A stretch of 64,000 nucleotides of DNA, from contig JAYRFV010000116.1 in the NCBI GenBank assembly GCA_041908165.1, positions 62,001 to 126,000 of the forward strand, in the 5' to 3' direction. Both the position numbers and the translations under genes were made by a program. Source of the stretch: JACQZU01 sp041908165. GTDB taxonomy: Bacteria; Acidobacteriota; Holophagae; Holophagales; Holophagaceae. Under the pieces are notes generated by a model. That model did not search any database, had not been told where the DNA came from, and saw nothing but the letters and a program-made list of their open reading frames with translations. Position 1 is the stretch's first letter; every line of letters starts with the position of its first letter. Below are positions 7,679-19,044 of this stretch, piece by piece.

Positions 7679-9133
7679 CTAGGCTTCTTCGGGCGCTTCC
7701 TCGGTGGGCGAGGCCGGGAAGGCGCGCGGGGAGGGCATCGCCTCCGCCAGCGATTCCTGGCCGCCGAGCTGCTGCAGCCAGTAGCGGAAGGCGCGGAAGC
7801 TCATGCCCAGCAGGCGGGCGGCCCGGGTCCGGTTGCCGCCGCAGATCTCCAGGGCCTCGCGGAAGTAGTAGCCCTTGACGGCGGTCATGTAGGCTTCCAG
7901 GTCGAACCCGTCTCCCGGGATCTCGCAGTCCTGCTGGGGCGCCGGGACCGCGCCCTGCGGATTCCGGGCCTCGCGGACGACCTGCTCCGGCAGCAGGTCC
8001 ACGCTGATCGTCGGCCCCGAGGCCAGGGCGACGCACCGCTCCATCAGGTTCTCGAGCTCGCGGACGTTCCCCGGGAAGCGGTAGCCGTTCAGGATCTCCA
8101 GGGCGTCGGCCTGGATCTGCAGGGGCGCGCGGTGCAGCTTCCGGCAGAACTTGGCGACGAAGTGCTCGATGAGGACCGGGAGATCCTCCAGCCGGTCCCG
8201 CAGGGGCGGGATGTCGATGTGGAGGATGTTGAGGCGGTAGTAGAGGTCCTCACGGAACCAGCGTTTCTCGACCCGCTCCTTGATGTTGCGGTTGGTGGCG
8301 ACGATGACCCGGACATCCACCACCCGCTCGTCCGAGGAGCCGATCCGCCGGACCTTGCGCTCCTGCAGCACCCGCAGCAGCTTCACCTGCAGGTGCAGAG
8401 GCATCTCGCCGATCTCGTCGAGGAACAGGACGCCCTGGTTGGACTCCTCGAAGAGGCCCTTCTTGGCCGCGCCGGCTCCGGTGAAGGCGCCCTTCTCGTA
8501 GCCGAACAGCTCCGATTCGAGGAGCTCGTCCGGCAGGGCGCCGCAGTTCACCGGGACGAAGGGGCCCTTGGCCCGGTCCGAATAGCGGTGGATCAGCCGG
8601 GCGACGATCTCCTTGCCGGTGCCGCTCTCCCCGGTGATCAGCACGGTGGTGTCGGCGCGGGCGAACTTGCCGACCATGGCCTGGAGCCGGCGCATGGTAT
8701 CGCCGACGCCGACCAGGTCGCCCATGTCGTGGACCTCCAGGGAGGGCGGCGGCGTGGCGGCGAACAGCCCCTTGAGGACCTTGGCGACCTCCTCGATGTC
8801 GTTCTTCGCCTTGGTGAGGAAGTCCACCGCGCCCAGGTTGAGCGCCTGCACCGTGGTCTCGGTGGTGGCGTAGGCGGTCATGATCAGCACCGGCGTGGTG
8901 TCCTGCCGGGCCTTCAGCCACTCCAGCAGTTCCAGCCCGGAACCGTCCTTCAGCCGCAGGTCGGACACGATCGCGTCGTAGCGGACGCTTTCCAGCCGCT
9001 GCAGCGCCTCGGCCAGGGAGGCCGCCCCCTCGGTCTGGAACCCCTTCGATTCGAGGCCGATCTCCAGGACCTCCCGGAAGCCCGGCTCGTCCTCGACGAG
9101 GAGGACCTGCTTGGCGGTCGGTTCGACGGTCAT
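7679..9133 (-). CDS. NtrC/PilR-type sigma-54-dependent response regulator
   Basis: A 484-residue transcription activator. Residues 8-122 form a receiver domain with phospho-acceptor Asp58 (IVSDLRL). Residues 138-370 form the AAA+ domain, with Walker A GESGTGKE (168-175) and the sigma-54 contact loop GAFTGA (215-220). Near the C terminus a Fis-type helix-turn-helix follows (CGGNRTRAARLLGMSFRAFRYWLQQLG), very like that of PilR. It lies upstream of a pilin gene, so control of pilus genes is a reasonable guess. No partner kinase is adjacent. The intergenic space to the divergent glycosyltransferase is only about 40 bases. Confidence 0.95.
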   Translation of the reverse strand: MTVEPTAKQVLLVEDEPGFREVLEIGLESKGFQTEGAASLAEALQRLESVRYDAIVSDLRLKDGSGLELLEWLKARQDTTPVLIMTAYATTETTVQALNLGAVDFLTKAKNDIEEVAKVLKGLFAATPPPSLEVHDMGDLVGVGDTMRRLQAMVGKFARADTTVLITGESGTGKEIVARLIHRYSDRAKGPFVPVNCGALPDELLESELFGYEKGAFTGAGAAKKGLFEESNQGVLFLDEIGEMPLHLQVKLLRVLQERKVRRIGSSDERVVDVRVIVATNRNIKERVEKRWFREDLYYRLNILHIDIPPLRDRLEDLPVLIEHFVAKFCRKLHRAPLQIQADALEILNGYRFPGNVRELENLMERCVALASGPTISVDLLPEQVVREARNPQGAVPAPQQDCEIPGDGFDLEAYMTAVKGYYFREALEICGGNRTRAARLLGMSFRAFRYWLQQLGGQESLAEAMPSPRAFPASPTEEAPEEA

Positions 9134-9171
9134 GCGCAGCCTGGATCTGGATCGGGCATCGAGTGACTATC

Positions 9172-10299
9172 ATGGGGTTTTCCCGGGGTGCCGTGAAGCA
9201 GGTCGTCTTCGCCCATCGCAAACTGTCCTTCGGCGGCGGGGAGCGCGTGCTGATCGAGCAGGTGGCCGCCCTCGCCGGCGTGCCGGCCGAGGTCACCGTG
9301 CTGTTCCGCAAGGAACCCGGCCGGCGCGACATCGAGGTCGAACTCCGCGAGCGCAATCCGAATGTCGGCAGGGTGCTGCACCTGCCCGGGCCCCTGGGCT
9401 GCCTGCGCTGGCTCCGCGCCCATCCGCCGGACTGCCTGGTGCTCTGCAATCACAAGGGGGTCCAGCGGGCCCTGCCCTGGGTGGGCCGGTTCGGGGGACC
9501 GGGCTTCCCGGTGGTGGTCACCCTGCACGAGCACTACCCACGGCACCTTCGCAAGTACCAGGGGATCCGCGACCGGGTGGACCGCTGGATCGTGACCTGG
9601 GCCTTCCAGGAGGCGGTGCGGGCGCACCTTGGTCCGCAACCCTGCAGCCTGATCCACCCCCTGTACCCCCGCCCCGAGGCGGTTCCGGTGGGCGCGGAGG
9701 AGCGGCGTTCCGCCCGCCGTCGCCTGGGGCTTCCCGAGGACGGGCTGCTGGTGGGCTACATCGGCCAGATCGACGGCCGCAAGGACCCGCTCGCCTTCCT
9801 GGACTTCGCCCGCCGGCTCTCGGCCCGGATTCCGGCGACCTTCCTGCTGGCGGGACAGGAGGAGCCCGCCATCGGGCGGGCCCTCGACGCCGCCCAGGAC
9901 GGGCTGCCGCTGCACCGCCTCGGCCGCCTGCCGGAGGTCGGCCCGGCCTTCGCCGCCCTCGACCTGTACGTCATGACCAGCCGCAACGAGGGGTTCTTCC
10001 CGCTGGCCCTCATCGAGGCCCTGGAGCGGGGCGTCCCGGTGCTGGCCCCGCCGGTGGGCGGCATCGGCACCGTGATCCAGGACGGCAACGGAGCCTTCCT
10101 CATTCCGAAGGCGGATGACCGCAGGTCCATCCCCGGGGCCTCCCTGCAGGCCGCCGCCGAGCGGATGGCGCCGCTGCTGGCGGATTCCGAGGGCTGGCAG
10201 GCGCAGCGCGACCGGGCCCACGCGCTGGGCACCGGCCTCACCCGCGGCTACGATGCGGCCGCCCGGTTCCGGGAGGCCCTGGCCCCATGGCTGCCCTGA
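9172..10299 (+). CDS. family-4 glycosyltransferase
   Basis: A cytosolic or membrane-associated GT-B glycosyltransferase of about 375 residues. The N-terminal domain has the FAHRKLSFGGGERVL pattern, the acceptor-side glycine-rich loop. The C-terminal domain has GYIGQIDGRKDPLAFLDFARRL and ends in the nucleotide-sugar site SRNEGFFPLALIEALERGVPVLAP (shown in part), including the family E-x7-E element. The start is ambiguous: ATG at 9172, GTG at 9163 or GTG at 9190. Its last 13 bases overlap the next gene, a heptosyltransferase-like enzyme, so both probably act in LPS core assembly. Confidence 0.88.
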   Translation: MGFSRGAVKQVVFAHRKLSFGGGERVLIEQVAALAGVPAEVTVLFRKEPGRRDIEVELRERNPNVGRVLHLPGPLGCLRWLRAHPPDCLVLCNHKGVQRALPWVGRFGGPGFPVVVTLHEHYPRHLRKYQGIRDRVDRWIVTWAFQEAVRAHLGPQPCSLIHPLYPRPEAVPVGAEERRSARRRLGLPEDGLLVGYIGQIDGRKDPLAFLDFARRLSARIPATFLLAGQEEPAIGRALDAAQDGLPLHRLGRLPEVGPAFAALDLYVMTSRNEGFFPLALIEALERGVPVLAPPVGGIGTVIQDGNGAFLIPKADDRRSIPGASLQAAAERMAPLLADSEGWQAQRDRAHALGTGLTRGYDAAARFREALAPWLP

Positions 10300-11255
10300 T
10301 CCCCGAAGGCGCCACCTGGGTGCGCTTCCCGCGTTTCGTGGGCGACGCCGCGATGCAGCTGCCGGTGCTGAACCTGCTCAGGCAGGCCGGCATCGGGCCG
10401 CTGGTGGTATGGGGACCGGCCCTGGCCGTGTCGCTGGTGCAGGATCACGAGCTGGCCGATGCGGTGCTGCCGGAGGCGGGCAAGCCTTCGCCCTGGGAGA
10501 TGGCCCGGGTGCTGCGCCGGCACCGCGCGGCCCGCAGCATCCACTTCCCGAAATCCCTGCGGCCGGCCCTGGCGGCCTGGCTGGCCCGGGTGCCCGAGCG
10601 GATCGGCGTGGACGAGAGCGGCCAGGGCCCCTTCAACACGCACTCGGGCCCCTTCTGGTCGGCCGAAGGCCCCTTCCTGCTGCGCTACCACGCGGTGCTG
10701 CGGCGGCGCTGGCCCGACCTGCCTCCCATGCCCTTCGCGGACTACGACCCGGGGGGGGCGGTCGCGAAGCCCGCAGGCCCCTACCTCTGCCTCATGCCCG
10801 GCTCCACCTGGCCCTCCAAGGCCTGGCCCCGGGACCACTTCCGTGCCCTGGCGCGCACCGCCCGGGCCCAGGGCCTGGCGGTGGTGGTGCTCGGCGTCCC
10901 CGAGGAAGCGGAAACCTGCCGGTTCGTGGCCCAGGACGGGGCCCTGGACCTCTGCGGACGGACCTCCCTGAGGCAGGCGGCCGCCTGGCTGCGCGGCGCG
11001 CGGGCGGCCGTCGGGAACGATTCCGGGCTGTCCCACCTGGCCGCGGCCTGCAGCACGCCGACCCTGGCGCTCTACGGCGCCACCGACCCCGGCGGTTCGA
11101 CGCCCTGGGGTCCGAGGAGCCTCGCCCTGCGCCGGCCCGGGCTGGACTGCAGCCCCTGCTTCAAGCGCGACTGCCGGGTCGAAGGCCACCCCTGCCTCGC
11201 CGGTATCCCCCCGGCCCAGGTCTGGGGGGAACTGCAGGGCCTGCTCTCCGCATAG
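10287..11255 (+). CDS. waaF: family-9 glycosyltransferase, ADP-heptose:LPS heptosyltransferase II-like
   Basis: A 322-residue GT9 enzyme that would add heptose to the LPS inner core on the cytoplasmic face. WaaF-like marks are the N-terminal RFPRFVGDAAMQLPVLN loop, the LMPGSTWPSKAWP motif near 170, the VGNDSGLSHLAAA donor site near 250, and the C-terminal cysteine motif CSPCFKRDCR. ADP-heptose would come from the hldD gene at 17 kb. It overlaps the preceding glycosyltransferase gene by 13 bases. The exact acceptor (first or second heptose) cannot be proved from sequence. Confidence 0.85.
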   Translation: MAALIPEGATWVRFPRFVGDAAMQLPVLNLLRQAGIGPLVVWGPALAVSLVQDHELADAVLPEAGKPSPWEMARVLRRHRAARSIHFPKSLRPALAAWLARVPERIGVDESGQGPFNTHSGPFWSAEGPFLLRYHAVLRRRWPDLPPMPFADYDPGGAVAKPAGPYLCLMPGSTWPSKAWPRDHFRALARTARAQGLAVVVLGVPEEAETCRFVAQDGALDLCGRTSLRQAAAWLRGARAAVGNDSGLSHLAAACSTPTLALYGATDPGGSTPWGPRSLALRRPGLDCSPCFKRDCRVEGHPCLAGIPPAQVWGELQGLLSA

Positions 11256-11277
11256 AATGGAGATCCACGAGGTTTCC

Positions 11278-12264
11278 ATGCGCGCCCTGCCGTTCTCCGT
11301 CCTGATCGCCCCGGCCGTCCTGCTGGCCCAGGCCCCCGAGCCCACCATCGCCTTCGAGAAGGTCCACTACGATTTCGGGAAGATCTCCCCGGACCGCAAG
11401 GTCAGCGCCAAGTACAAGGTGACCAACACCGGGAAGGCCTACCTCAACATCACCCACATCAACCCGAGCTGCGGATGCACCTCGACCATGCTCGGGAAGT
11501 GGTCGCTGGCCCCCGGGGAGAGCGAGTACCTGGAAGCCACCTTCGATCCCAAGGGGAACAAGGGCGTGGTCCGGAAGTCCATCCAGGTCGCCAGCAACGA
11601 TCCCCGGAACGGCGTGGTCACCCTCACCATGGAGGCCGACGTGGTGCAGGAGATCATGCCCAGCACCAGTTCGCTGTTCTTCCTCGACGTGCCCCGCAGC
11701 GCGCCGCGCAAGGCGGTGGTGCGCCTCGCCTCCGGCAACGGCCAGCCGGTGAAGGTCACCGAGGTCCGGATCCCCGGCGCTCCCTACCTGCAGTCGTCGG
11801 TGAGCGCGGACGGCAAGGACGCCGTGCTGGAGATCCTGTTCGACGGCCGCAAGGTGCCCGCCGGCCAGCTCCGGGGAATCGATGCCCTGACCGTGCGGAC
11901 CGCCAGCACCGGCCAGCCGGTGGTGCCGATCAACGTCCAGTGGGAGCTCAAGTCCCTGGTCTCCTGCAAGCCCGACCGGGTCGCCTGGGTGGAGGTCAGC
12001 GGCAAGGAGCTGCGCAGCAGACTGACCCTGGCCCACGCCGACGGGAAGCCCTTCACGCTGACCGGCGTGGCCGCTTCGAACCCGCTGGTGCGGGTCGAAG
12101 GGCTCAGCCCCAAGTCCGCCGTCACCCACGAGGTGCAGGTGGTGCTCTCCAGCAGCGCCAAGCCCGGAAGCCTGCACGAGACCCTCAAGTTCACCACCGA
12201 CCTGGCCGACCAGCCGGAGGTCGACGTCCGGGTGGCGGCGATCCTCCGCGAGGCGGGCAAGTGA
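11278..12264 (+). CDS. exported DUF1573-domain protein
   Basis: A 328-residue protein with a signal peptide (residues 1-18, MRALPFSVLIAPAVLLAQA) followed by a DUF1573 immunoglobulin-like module. The domain carries the family marks F-D-F-G-(K)-I (here YDFGKISPDRKVSAKYKVTNTG) and the NPSCGCT motif (Cys65-Gly-Cys67). The rest of the chain adds two further beta-rich segments. DUF1573 proteins occur in cell envelopes; their role is unknown. The ATG at 11278 has GAGG nine bases upstream and is preferred over an in-frame ATG seven codons earlier. It starts 22 bases after the heptosyltransferase gene. Confidence 0.87.
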   Translation: MRALPFSVLIAPAVLLAQAPEPTIAFEKVHYDFGKISPDRKVSAKYKVTNTGKAYLNITHINPSCGCTSTMLGKWSLAPGESEYLEATFDPKGNKGVVRKSIQVASNDPRNGVVTLTMEADVVQEIMPSTSSLFFLDVPRSAPRKAVVRLASGNGQPVKVTEVRIPGAPYLQSSVSADGKDAVLEILFDGRKVPAGQLRGIDALTVRTASTGQPVVPINVQWELKSLVSCKPDRVAWVEVSGKELRSRLTLAHADGKPFTLTGVAASNPLVRVEGLSPKSAVTHEVQVVLSSSAKPGSLHETLKFTTDLADQPEVDVRVAAILREAGK

Positions 12265-12289
12265 CCGCCGGCCGCGGCCGGTTCCGGTC

Positions 12290-13264
12290 TTGAGCGGGGA
12301 CGACAGCCGCCAGCACCTGCGGGCGGTCCTGGGCGTCGGTCTGACCGCCCTCATCTGGGGGGGCAGCTTCGCCGCCATGAAGCTGGTGGTCCAGGGCGGG
12401 CTCAGCGTCGGCGCCCTGCTCAGCCTGCGGTTCACCTTGGGTGGCCTGGCCCTGGGGCTGCTCGCCTGGGCCTTCAAGGCGAAACCGGGTTCCCGGGCCC
12501 TCCTCGACAGCCTGCTGCTCGGCCTGGTCCTGACCGTGATCTTCTGGCTGCAGACGGACGGCCTGCGCTACACCACCACCAGCAAGAGCGCGTTCATCAC
12601 AGGCCTGTACGTGGTGTTCACGCCGCTGGTCAGCCTCGTGGTGGGGGACCGCCTGCGGCCCAGCCACGGGATCGGGGCCCTGGTCGCCGCCCTCGGCCTG
12701 TTCCTGCTCGTGAACGAGCCCGGAAAGCCCTTCGGCGGCTGGAACTTCGGCGACACCGAGACGCTCCTCTGCGCCGTCCTCTGCGGGGTGCACATCTCCA
12801 TGACCGCCCATTTCAGCCGGCGCAGCGACAGCTGGACCCTGGCCACCGGCCAGGTGGTGGTGGTCGCGCTGCTGTCCTGGCTGGTGACCCCCTTCGTCCC
12901 GGGCCTGCCCCTGGCGGACGGCACCCGCCTCGGCGGGTTCGCGGGATCCTTCGCGGCGCTGTCCTCGCCCGGCGTGTGGATCCCGCTGCTGTTCCTGGCC
13001 CTGCTGGCCACCGCCCTGGCCTTCTACCTGCAGTCCAGCCAGCAGGCCCGGCTCGGGGCGACCGAGGCCGCGATCCTGTTCAGCCTGGAACCGGTGTTCA
13101 GCGCCGTGCTGGCGGTCAGCGGCCTGCTGCCCGGGATCCGCGAACGCCTGACCGCCCTGCAGGTCCTGGGTGGCGCCATCATCGTCAGCGCCATGCTCCT
13201 CGCGGAGCTCGGACCGCGCCTGCTGCGTCGTCTGGAGCCACCCGGGGAGGAGGCCATCGGCTGA
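12290..13264 (+). CDS. EamA/DMT-family transporter
   Basis: A 324-residue integral membrane protein with about ten hydrophobic helices arranged as two EamA repeats. The first starts with LTALIWGGSFAAMKLVVQGG and the second with LCAVLCGVHISMTAHFSRR. Members export amino acids, nucleosides or other small metabolites, and the substrate cannot be read from sequence. The only usable start in this frame is a TTG at 12290, since the first internal ATG lies within helix 1, so the start is somewhat uncertain. It is 25 bases after the DUF1573 gene and converges on the histidine kinase gene. Confidence 0.88.
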   Translation: MSGDDSRQHLRAVLGVGLTALIWGGSFAAMKLVVQGGLSVGALLSLRFTLGGLALGLLAWAFKAKPGSRALLDSLLLGLVLTVIFWLQTDGLRYTTTSKSAFITGLYVVFTPLVSLVVGDRLRPSHGIGALVAALGLFLLVNEPGKPFGGWNFGDTETLLCAVLCGVHISMTAHFSRRSDSWTLATGQVVVVALLSWLVTPFVPGLPLADGTRLGGFAGSFAALSSPGVWIPLLFLALLATALAFYLQSSQQARLGATEAAILFSLEPVFSAVLAVSGLLPGIRERLTALQVLGGAIIVSAMLLAELGPRLLRRLEPPGEEAIG

Positions 13265-13274
13265 GCCGCCGGAC

Positions 13275-15727
<2,453 letters not shown>

Positions 15728-15728
<1 letters not shown>

Positions 15729-16876
15729 CAGCCTTCGCGTTCGGCGATCAGGCTGAGGGTCATGGTCTGGTTGTGCAGCCGGCAGGACCCGCCGGGGACC
15801 GGACCGATCTCGCCGTAGCTGTAGAACCCGGTGAGGCGGGCGAAGGTCCCGCAGCGCGCCGCGACGGCCTCGACCTCCTCCTCGACCCGGCCCCCCATCA
15901 CCAGCTTGCGGCCCACGCAGCTCACCAGCAGGGCCAGGGTGGGACCGGCGAGCCGCGCGTCGCCGCCGAGGGCCAACCGGGCCGCTTCGTCGGCGCCGTC
16001 CACCAGGCCGTCGGTCTGGGCGTGCATCAGCCGAAGGAACCCCTCGGGATCGACCTCCCCGGCCAGGGTCAGGCTGCCCTCCCCCTCGTCCACGCCGAGG
16101 ATGGTCCGGATCACGCCCTCCGACGCCAGGCCCCGGGACACCATCTCGAAGGGGAACCGCAGACCCGATCCAGGCAGGTCGCGGGCGTGATCGCCCAGGT
16201 AGCGCTTGTAGGTGGCCAGCGCCGGCTCGCCGTCGAGTTCGAGCAGCACGTTCCCGCGGGCGGCCGTGACCTTCCGGAGCGGGCCGAAGGCCTTCCATCC
16301 CCCGAAGGACCCGCTGGAGAAGGCGAGGCGCTCGCCGTGGAACCCCAGGGCCAGAATCCGCGACGCGGAGAGGCCCTCGGACGACAGAACGGCCGTGCCC
16401 TGGAAGGCCCCGCCATCGCCGGCCAGTCCTCCACCGATCGGAATCCCCCCCGGGAACCGGGAGGCCAGGCCGTCCACCAGCGCGCTGCCATTGATCCGGA
16501 CGCCCTGGGCGAAGACCAGGGCGGCCCGGGCCCCGCCTGCGGCCAGCGCGGCGCCGAGCCGCTCCCCAGCTGAATGGGAGTCCTCCGAACCGGCCAGTTC
16601 CGTGCTGGCTGGGAAGCAGGCCAGGCTGCCGAGGTCGAGGGCGGTGACCGACAGGCTCCCCTCCAGCACCTGGCCGTCGTGGATCTCCCCGGCGGTGCTG
16701 CACCCGGCCAGCACGGCCCCGGGAAAGGCAGCGGCGAGGTCGCCGGCCAGGCCTGGGGCGCCGAGCAGGCGGAGGTCCCCGAACGCCAGCACCAGGGCCG
16801 GGGAGAGTTCCTTCAGGGGCCGAAGCCGGTCGCGCTGGTCCGGCCAATCCCGGATCAGGGCCTGGGCGATGCGCAT
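15728..16876 (-). CDS. FIST-domain sensory protein
   Basis: A 382-residue soluble protein with FIST N and FIST C regions. The N half carries AGCSTAGEIHDGQV (residues 58-71) and GGGLAGDGG; the C half carries SCVGRKLVMGGRVEEE and ends FYSYGEIGPV, both typical of FIST proteins. FIST proteins are thought to sense small ligands, possibly amino acids, and pass the signal to kinases or cyclases. Here the stop overlaps the ATG of a hybrid histidine kinase, so the two very probably work together. The ATG at 16876 has GGAG nine bases upstream; a longer open frame continues but lacks support. Confidence 0.9.
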
Positions 16877-17031
16877 GGTGGGCTCCTCGAAACCGCGCGG
16901 GACAGCGATCGGGGAACCCCGGCAGGGTTCCCTCCCCCTTTGTCGGTGCGGCTCCCGGCCGGCATGAATCGGCAGCGGTTCTTTGCCTTCGGACCCGTGG
17001 CCCAGGCACACTGGGCGGGGAGGATCGGGTC

Positions 17032-17979
17032 GTGCTCATCGTGACGGGCGGTGCCGGTTTCATCGGGTCGAACCTGGTCAAGCGGCTCAACGCCGCCGGC
17101 CGCACGGACATCCTGGTGGTGGACAACCTGAGCCGGGCGGAGAAGTTCCGCAACCTGGCCGACCTGACCATCGCGGACTACCTGGACAAGCGCGACTTCC
17201 GTGCCCTCCTGGAGGGCGGCCGCTTCGACCTGGAGGCCGAGGCGGTGTTCCACAACGGTGCCTGCAGCGACACCATGGAGACCGACGGCCGCTACATGAT
17301 GGCCAACAATTTCGGAGACTCGAAGGCCCTGCTCGACTGGTGCGTGGCCCGCGGGGTCCCGCTGGTCTACGCCTCCAGCGCCGCCACCTATGGCGCCAGC
17401 ACCCGCTTCGGCGTCGACCCGGCCCACGAACGGCCGCTGAACGTCTACGGCTGGTCCAAGCTGGCCTTCGACCAGCACCTGCGCCGGCGCCTCCCGGACA
17501 TCGCCAGCCCGGTGGTCGGGCTGCGCTACTTCAACGTCTACGGCCCCCGCGAACAGCACAAGGGGCGGATGATGAGCGTCCTCCACCAGTTGTTGCGGCA
17601 GCTCCGGGAGGGCGGTGAATGCCGCCTGTTCACCGGCACCGACGGCTACGGCGACGGCGAGCAGGTGCGCGACTTCGTGTTCGTCGGCGACATCGTCGAG
17701 CTCAACCTGCACTTCGCCTTCGGACCGATGCGGAAGGGGATCTTCAACGCCGGGACGGGCCAGGCGCGCAGCTTCAACGCCATCGCCCAGACGCTGGTCG
17801 CCCACCTGGGCGGCGGCAGGATCGCCTACATCCCGTTCCCCGAGACCCTCCGCGGCAAGTACCAGAGCTACACCCAGGCCGACCTCGGCACCCTGCGGAC
17901 GCAAGGCGGATACGCCAGGCCCTTCACCAGCCTGGAGGACGGGATCGCCGCGACCCTGGCCGAGCTGCAGCCGGGCTGA
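17032..17979 (+). CDS. hldD: ADP-L-glycero-D-manno-heptose 6-epimerase
   Basis: HldD converts ADP-D-glycero- to ADP-L-glycero-D-manno-heptose, the donor for LPS heptosyltransferases. The 315-residue protein starts with the Rossmann loop VTGGAGFIGSN. It has the family HNGACSDTMETDG segment, the catalytic YGWSK (Tyr and Lys of the extended SDR triad, with Ser in YASSAATYG), LRYFNVYGPREQHKG and the RDFVFVGD segment. The start is a GTG with GGGAGG upstream. It supports the presence of a heptose-containing LPS core, together with the GT9 enzymes at 10.3 and 51.4 kb. It is divergent from the FIST/kinase operon. Confidence 0.96.
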   Translation: MLIVTGGAGFIGSNLVKRLNAAGRTDILVVDNLSRAEKFRNLADLTIADYLDKRDFRALLEGGRFDLEAEAVFHNGACSDTMETDGRYMMANNFGDSKALLDWCVARGVPLVYASSAATYGASTRFGVDPAHERPLNVYGWSKLAFDQHLRRRLPDIASPVVGLRYFNVYGPREQHKGRMMSVLHQLLRQLREGGECRLFTGTDGYGDGEQVRDFVFVGDIVELNLHFAFGPMRKGIFNAGTGQARSFNAIAQTLVAHLGGGRIAYIPFPETLRGKYQSYTQADLGTLRTQGGYARPFTSLEDGIAATLAELQPG

Positions 17980-18023
17980 GCCGCGCGGCTCGGCGGCGGC
18001 TTCCGGCCGGTCGGCGGTGGGGC

Positions 18024-18051
18024 TTGAAAATACCACCTGGACGCCCACAAT
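18024..18051 (+). promoter_or_regulatory. predicted sigma-70-type promoter (TTGAAA-N16-CACAAT)
   Basis: TTGAAA (18024-18029) and CACAAT (18046-18051) are 16 bases apart, with the ATG of the YgiB-like gene 33 bases further on. The -10 region ACAATCCAG is nearly identical to those before the two paralogous genes at 52.5 and 53.5 kb, which supports the call. This would separate the YgiB/YgiC-like pair from hldD as its own transcript. Confidence 0.5.
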
Positions 18052-18083
18052 CCAGAGGTGTTCCTTCCCCGCCTGGACCTGCC

Positions 18084-19043
18084 ATGACCCCGCGACCCTC
18101 CCGCCGCTTTCGCAGCGCCCTTCCGCCCCTGGTGCTCATCCTCGCGTTGACCGGCGGCTGCAACGTGAAACGCGAGGAGGAGGAGCGGCTGCGGGCCGGC
18201 CGGGAGTCGGCCGAGCGCCAGCGGGCGGAGGCGGAGAAGCCCAGCGAGGCGGTCCTCCTCCAGGTCCGCGGGGCGGCCGAGGCCTACATGAAGGAGCGTC
18301 ACCCCCAGGAACGGCTGGATGAGCTGGTGTTCACCCAGCTGACGCCGAACCTGTACCTGCTGGGGCTGAAGCTGCAGGCTCCGGCCTCGACGACCCGCAG
18401 CCTGACCGCCGAGCGGTTCCGCGGCGAAGGCGGCGCGGACTTCCTCTGGGTGATCGACGAGGCCAGCCGCGACCGGATCACCGAACTGGCCACCCGCCAC
18501 GGGTTCGACACGGAACTCGCCCAGGTTTCCCGCGAATCCACCGAATCGGACTGGGGCGACCCGGCGACCTCGGGAGACTGGTCCCAGGACACCCGGCCGG
18601 CCCAGCGGACCGCCCACGCCACGACCCTGCACACGGCATCCTGGCTCGGGCCGCTGCTCCTCTGGCACTACCTCTACGGCCGGCCGGCGCCGATGGGGTT
18701 CTCCTACCGCAACCCCCAGCGCGGGTTCAGCGCCTTCGCCCCCGGGTACCGCTACACCTCGCCCCAGGCCCCCTTCCCGCCCGGCGTGAAGGACCGGCTC
18801 GGCAGGATCCCGGCGCAGACCGGGGGCCATTCGGCGGTGTTCCTGGGCGGCACGGCCTGGCAGCCGAAGGCCATGGGCGAGCACCCCGGCCTGAACACCG
18901 CCCGGATCTACAGCACCTCCGGACCCGCCTCCCAGGCCGCCCGGGTGGCTCCCGGCTCCATCAGCCGGGGAGGGTTCGGCGCCTCGGGACGCTCCGCCAG
19001 CACCTCTGGAAGCCACGGGTCGGCCAGCAGTACGGGCAGCTGA
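18084..19043 (+). CDS. lipoprotein with a YgiB-like (DUF1190-type) C terminus
   Basis: A 319-residue lipoprotein: signal peptide with lipobox LTGGC (Cys26), then a charged coiled-coil-like stretch (residues 28-55), a mixed domain to about residue 180, and a low-complexity tail rich in Gly, Ser, Tyr and Pro. The end, SISRGGFGASGRSASTSG, resembles the RGGFG-Ser-rich end of E. coli YgiB. The next gene is a YgiC-like ligase, the same order as E. coli ygiBC. The N-terminal part is unlike YgiB, so it is at best a distant relative. Function is unknown; an envelope role is likely. Confidence 0.72.
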   Translation: MTPRPSRRFRSALPPLVLILALTGGCNVKREEEERLRAGRESAERQRAEAEKPSEAVLLQVRGAAEAYMKERHPQERLDELVFTQLTPNLYLLGLKLQAPASTTRSLTAERFRGEGGADFLWVIDEASRDRITELATRHGFDTELAQVSRESTESDWGDPATSGDWSQDTRPAQRTAHATTLHTASWLGPLLLWHYLYGRPAPMGFSYRNPQRGFSAFAPGYRYTSPQAPFPPGVKDRLGRIPAQTGGHSAVFLGGTAWQPKAMGEHPGLNTARIYSTSGPASQAARVAPGSISRGGFGASGRSASTSGSHGSASSTGS

Positions 19044-19044
19044 G

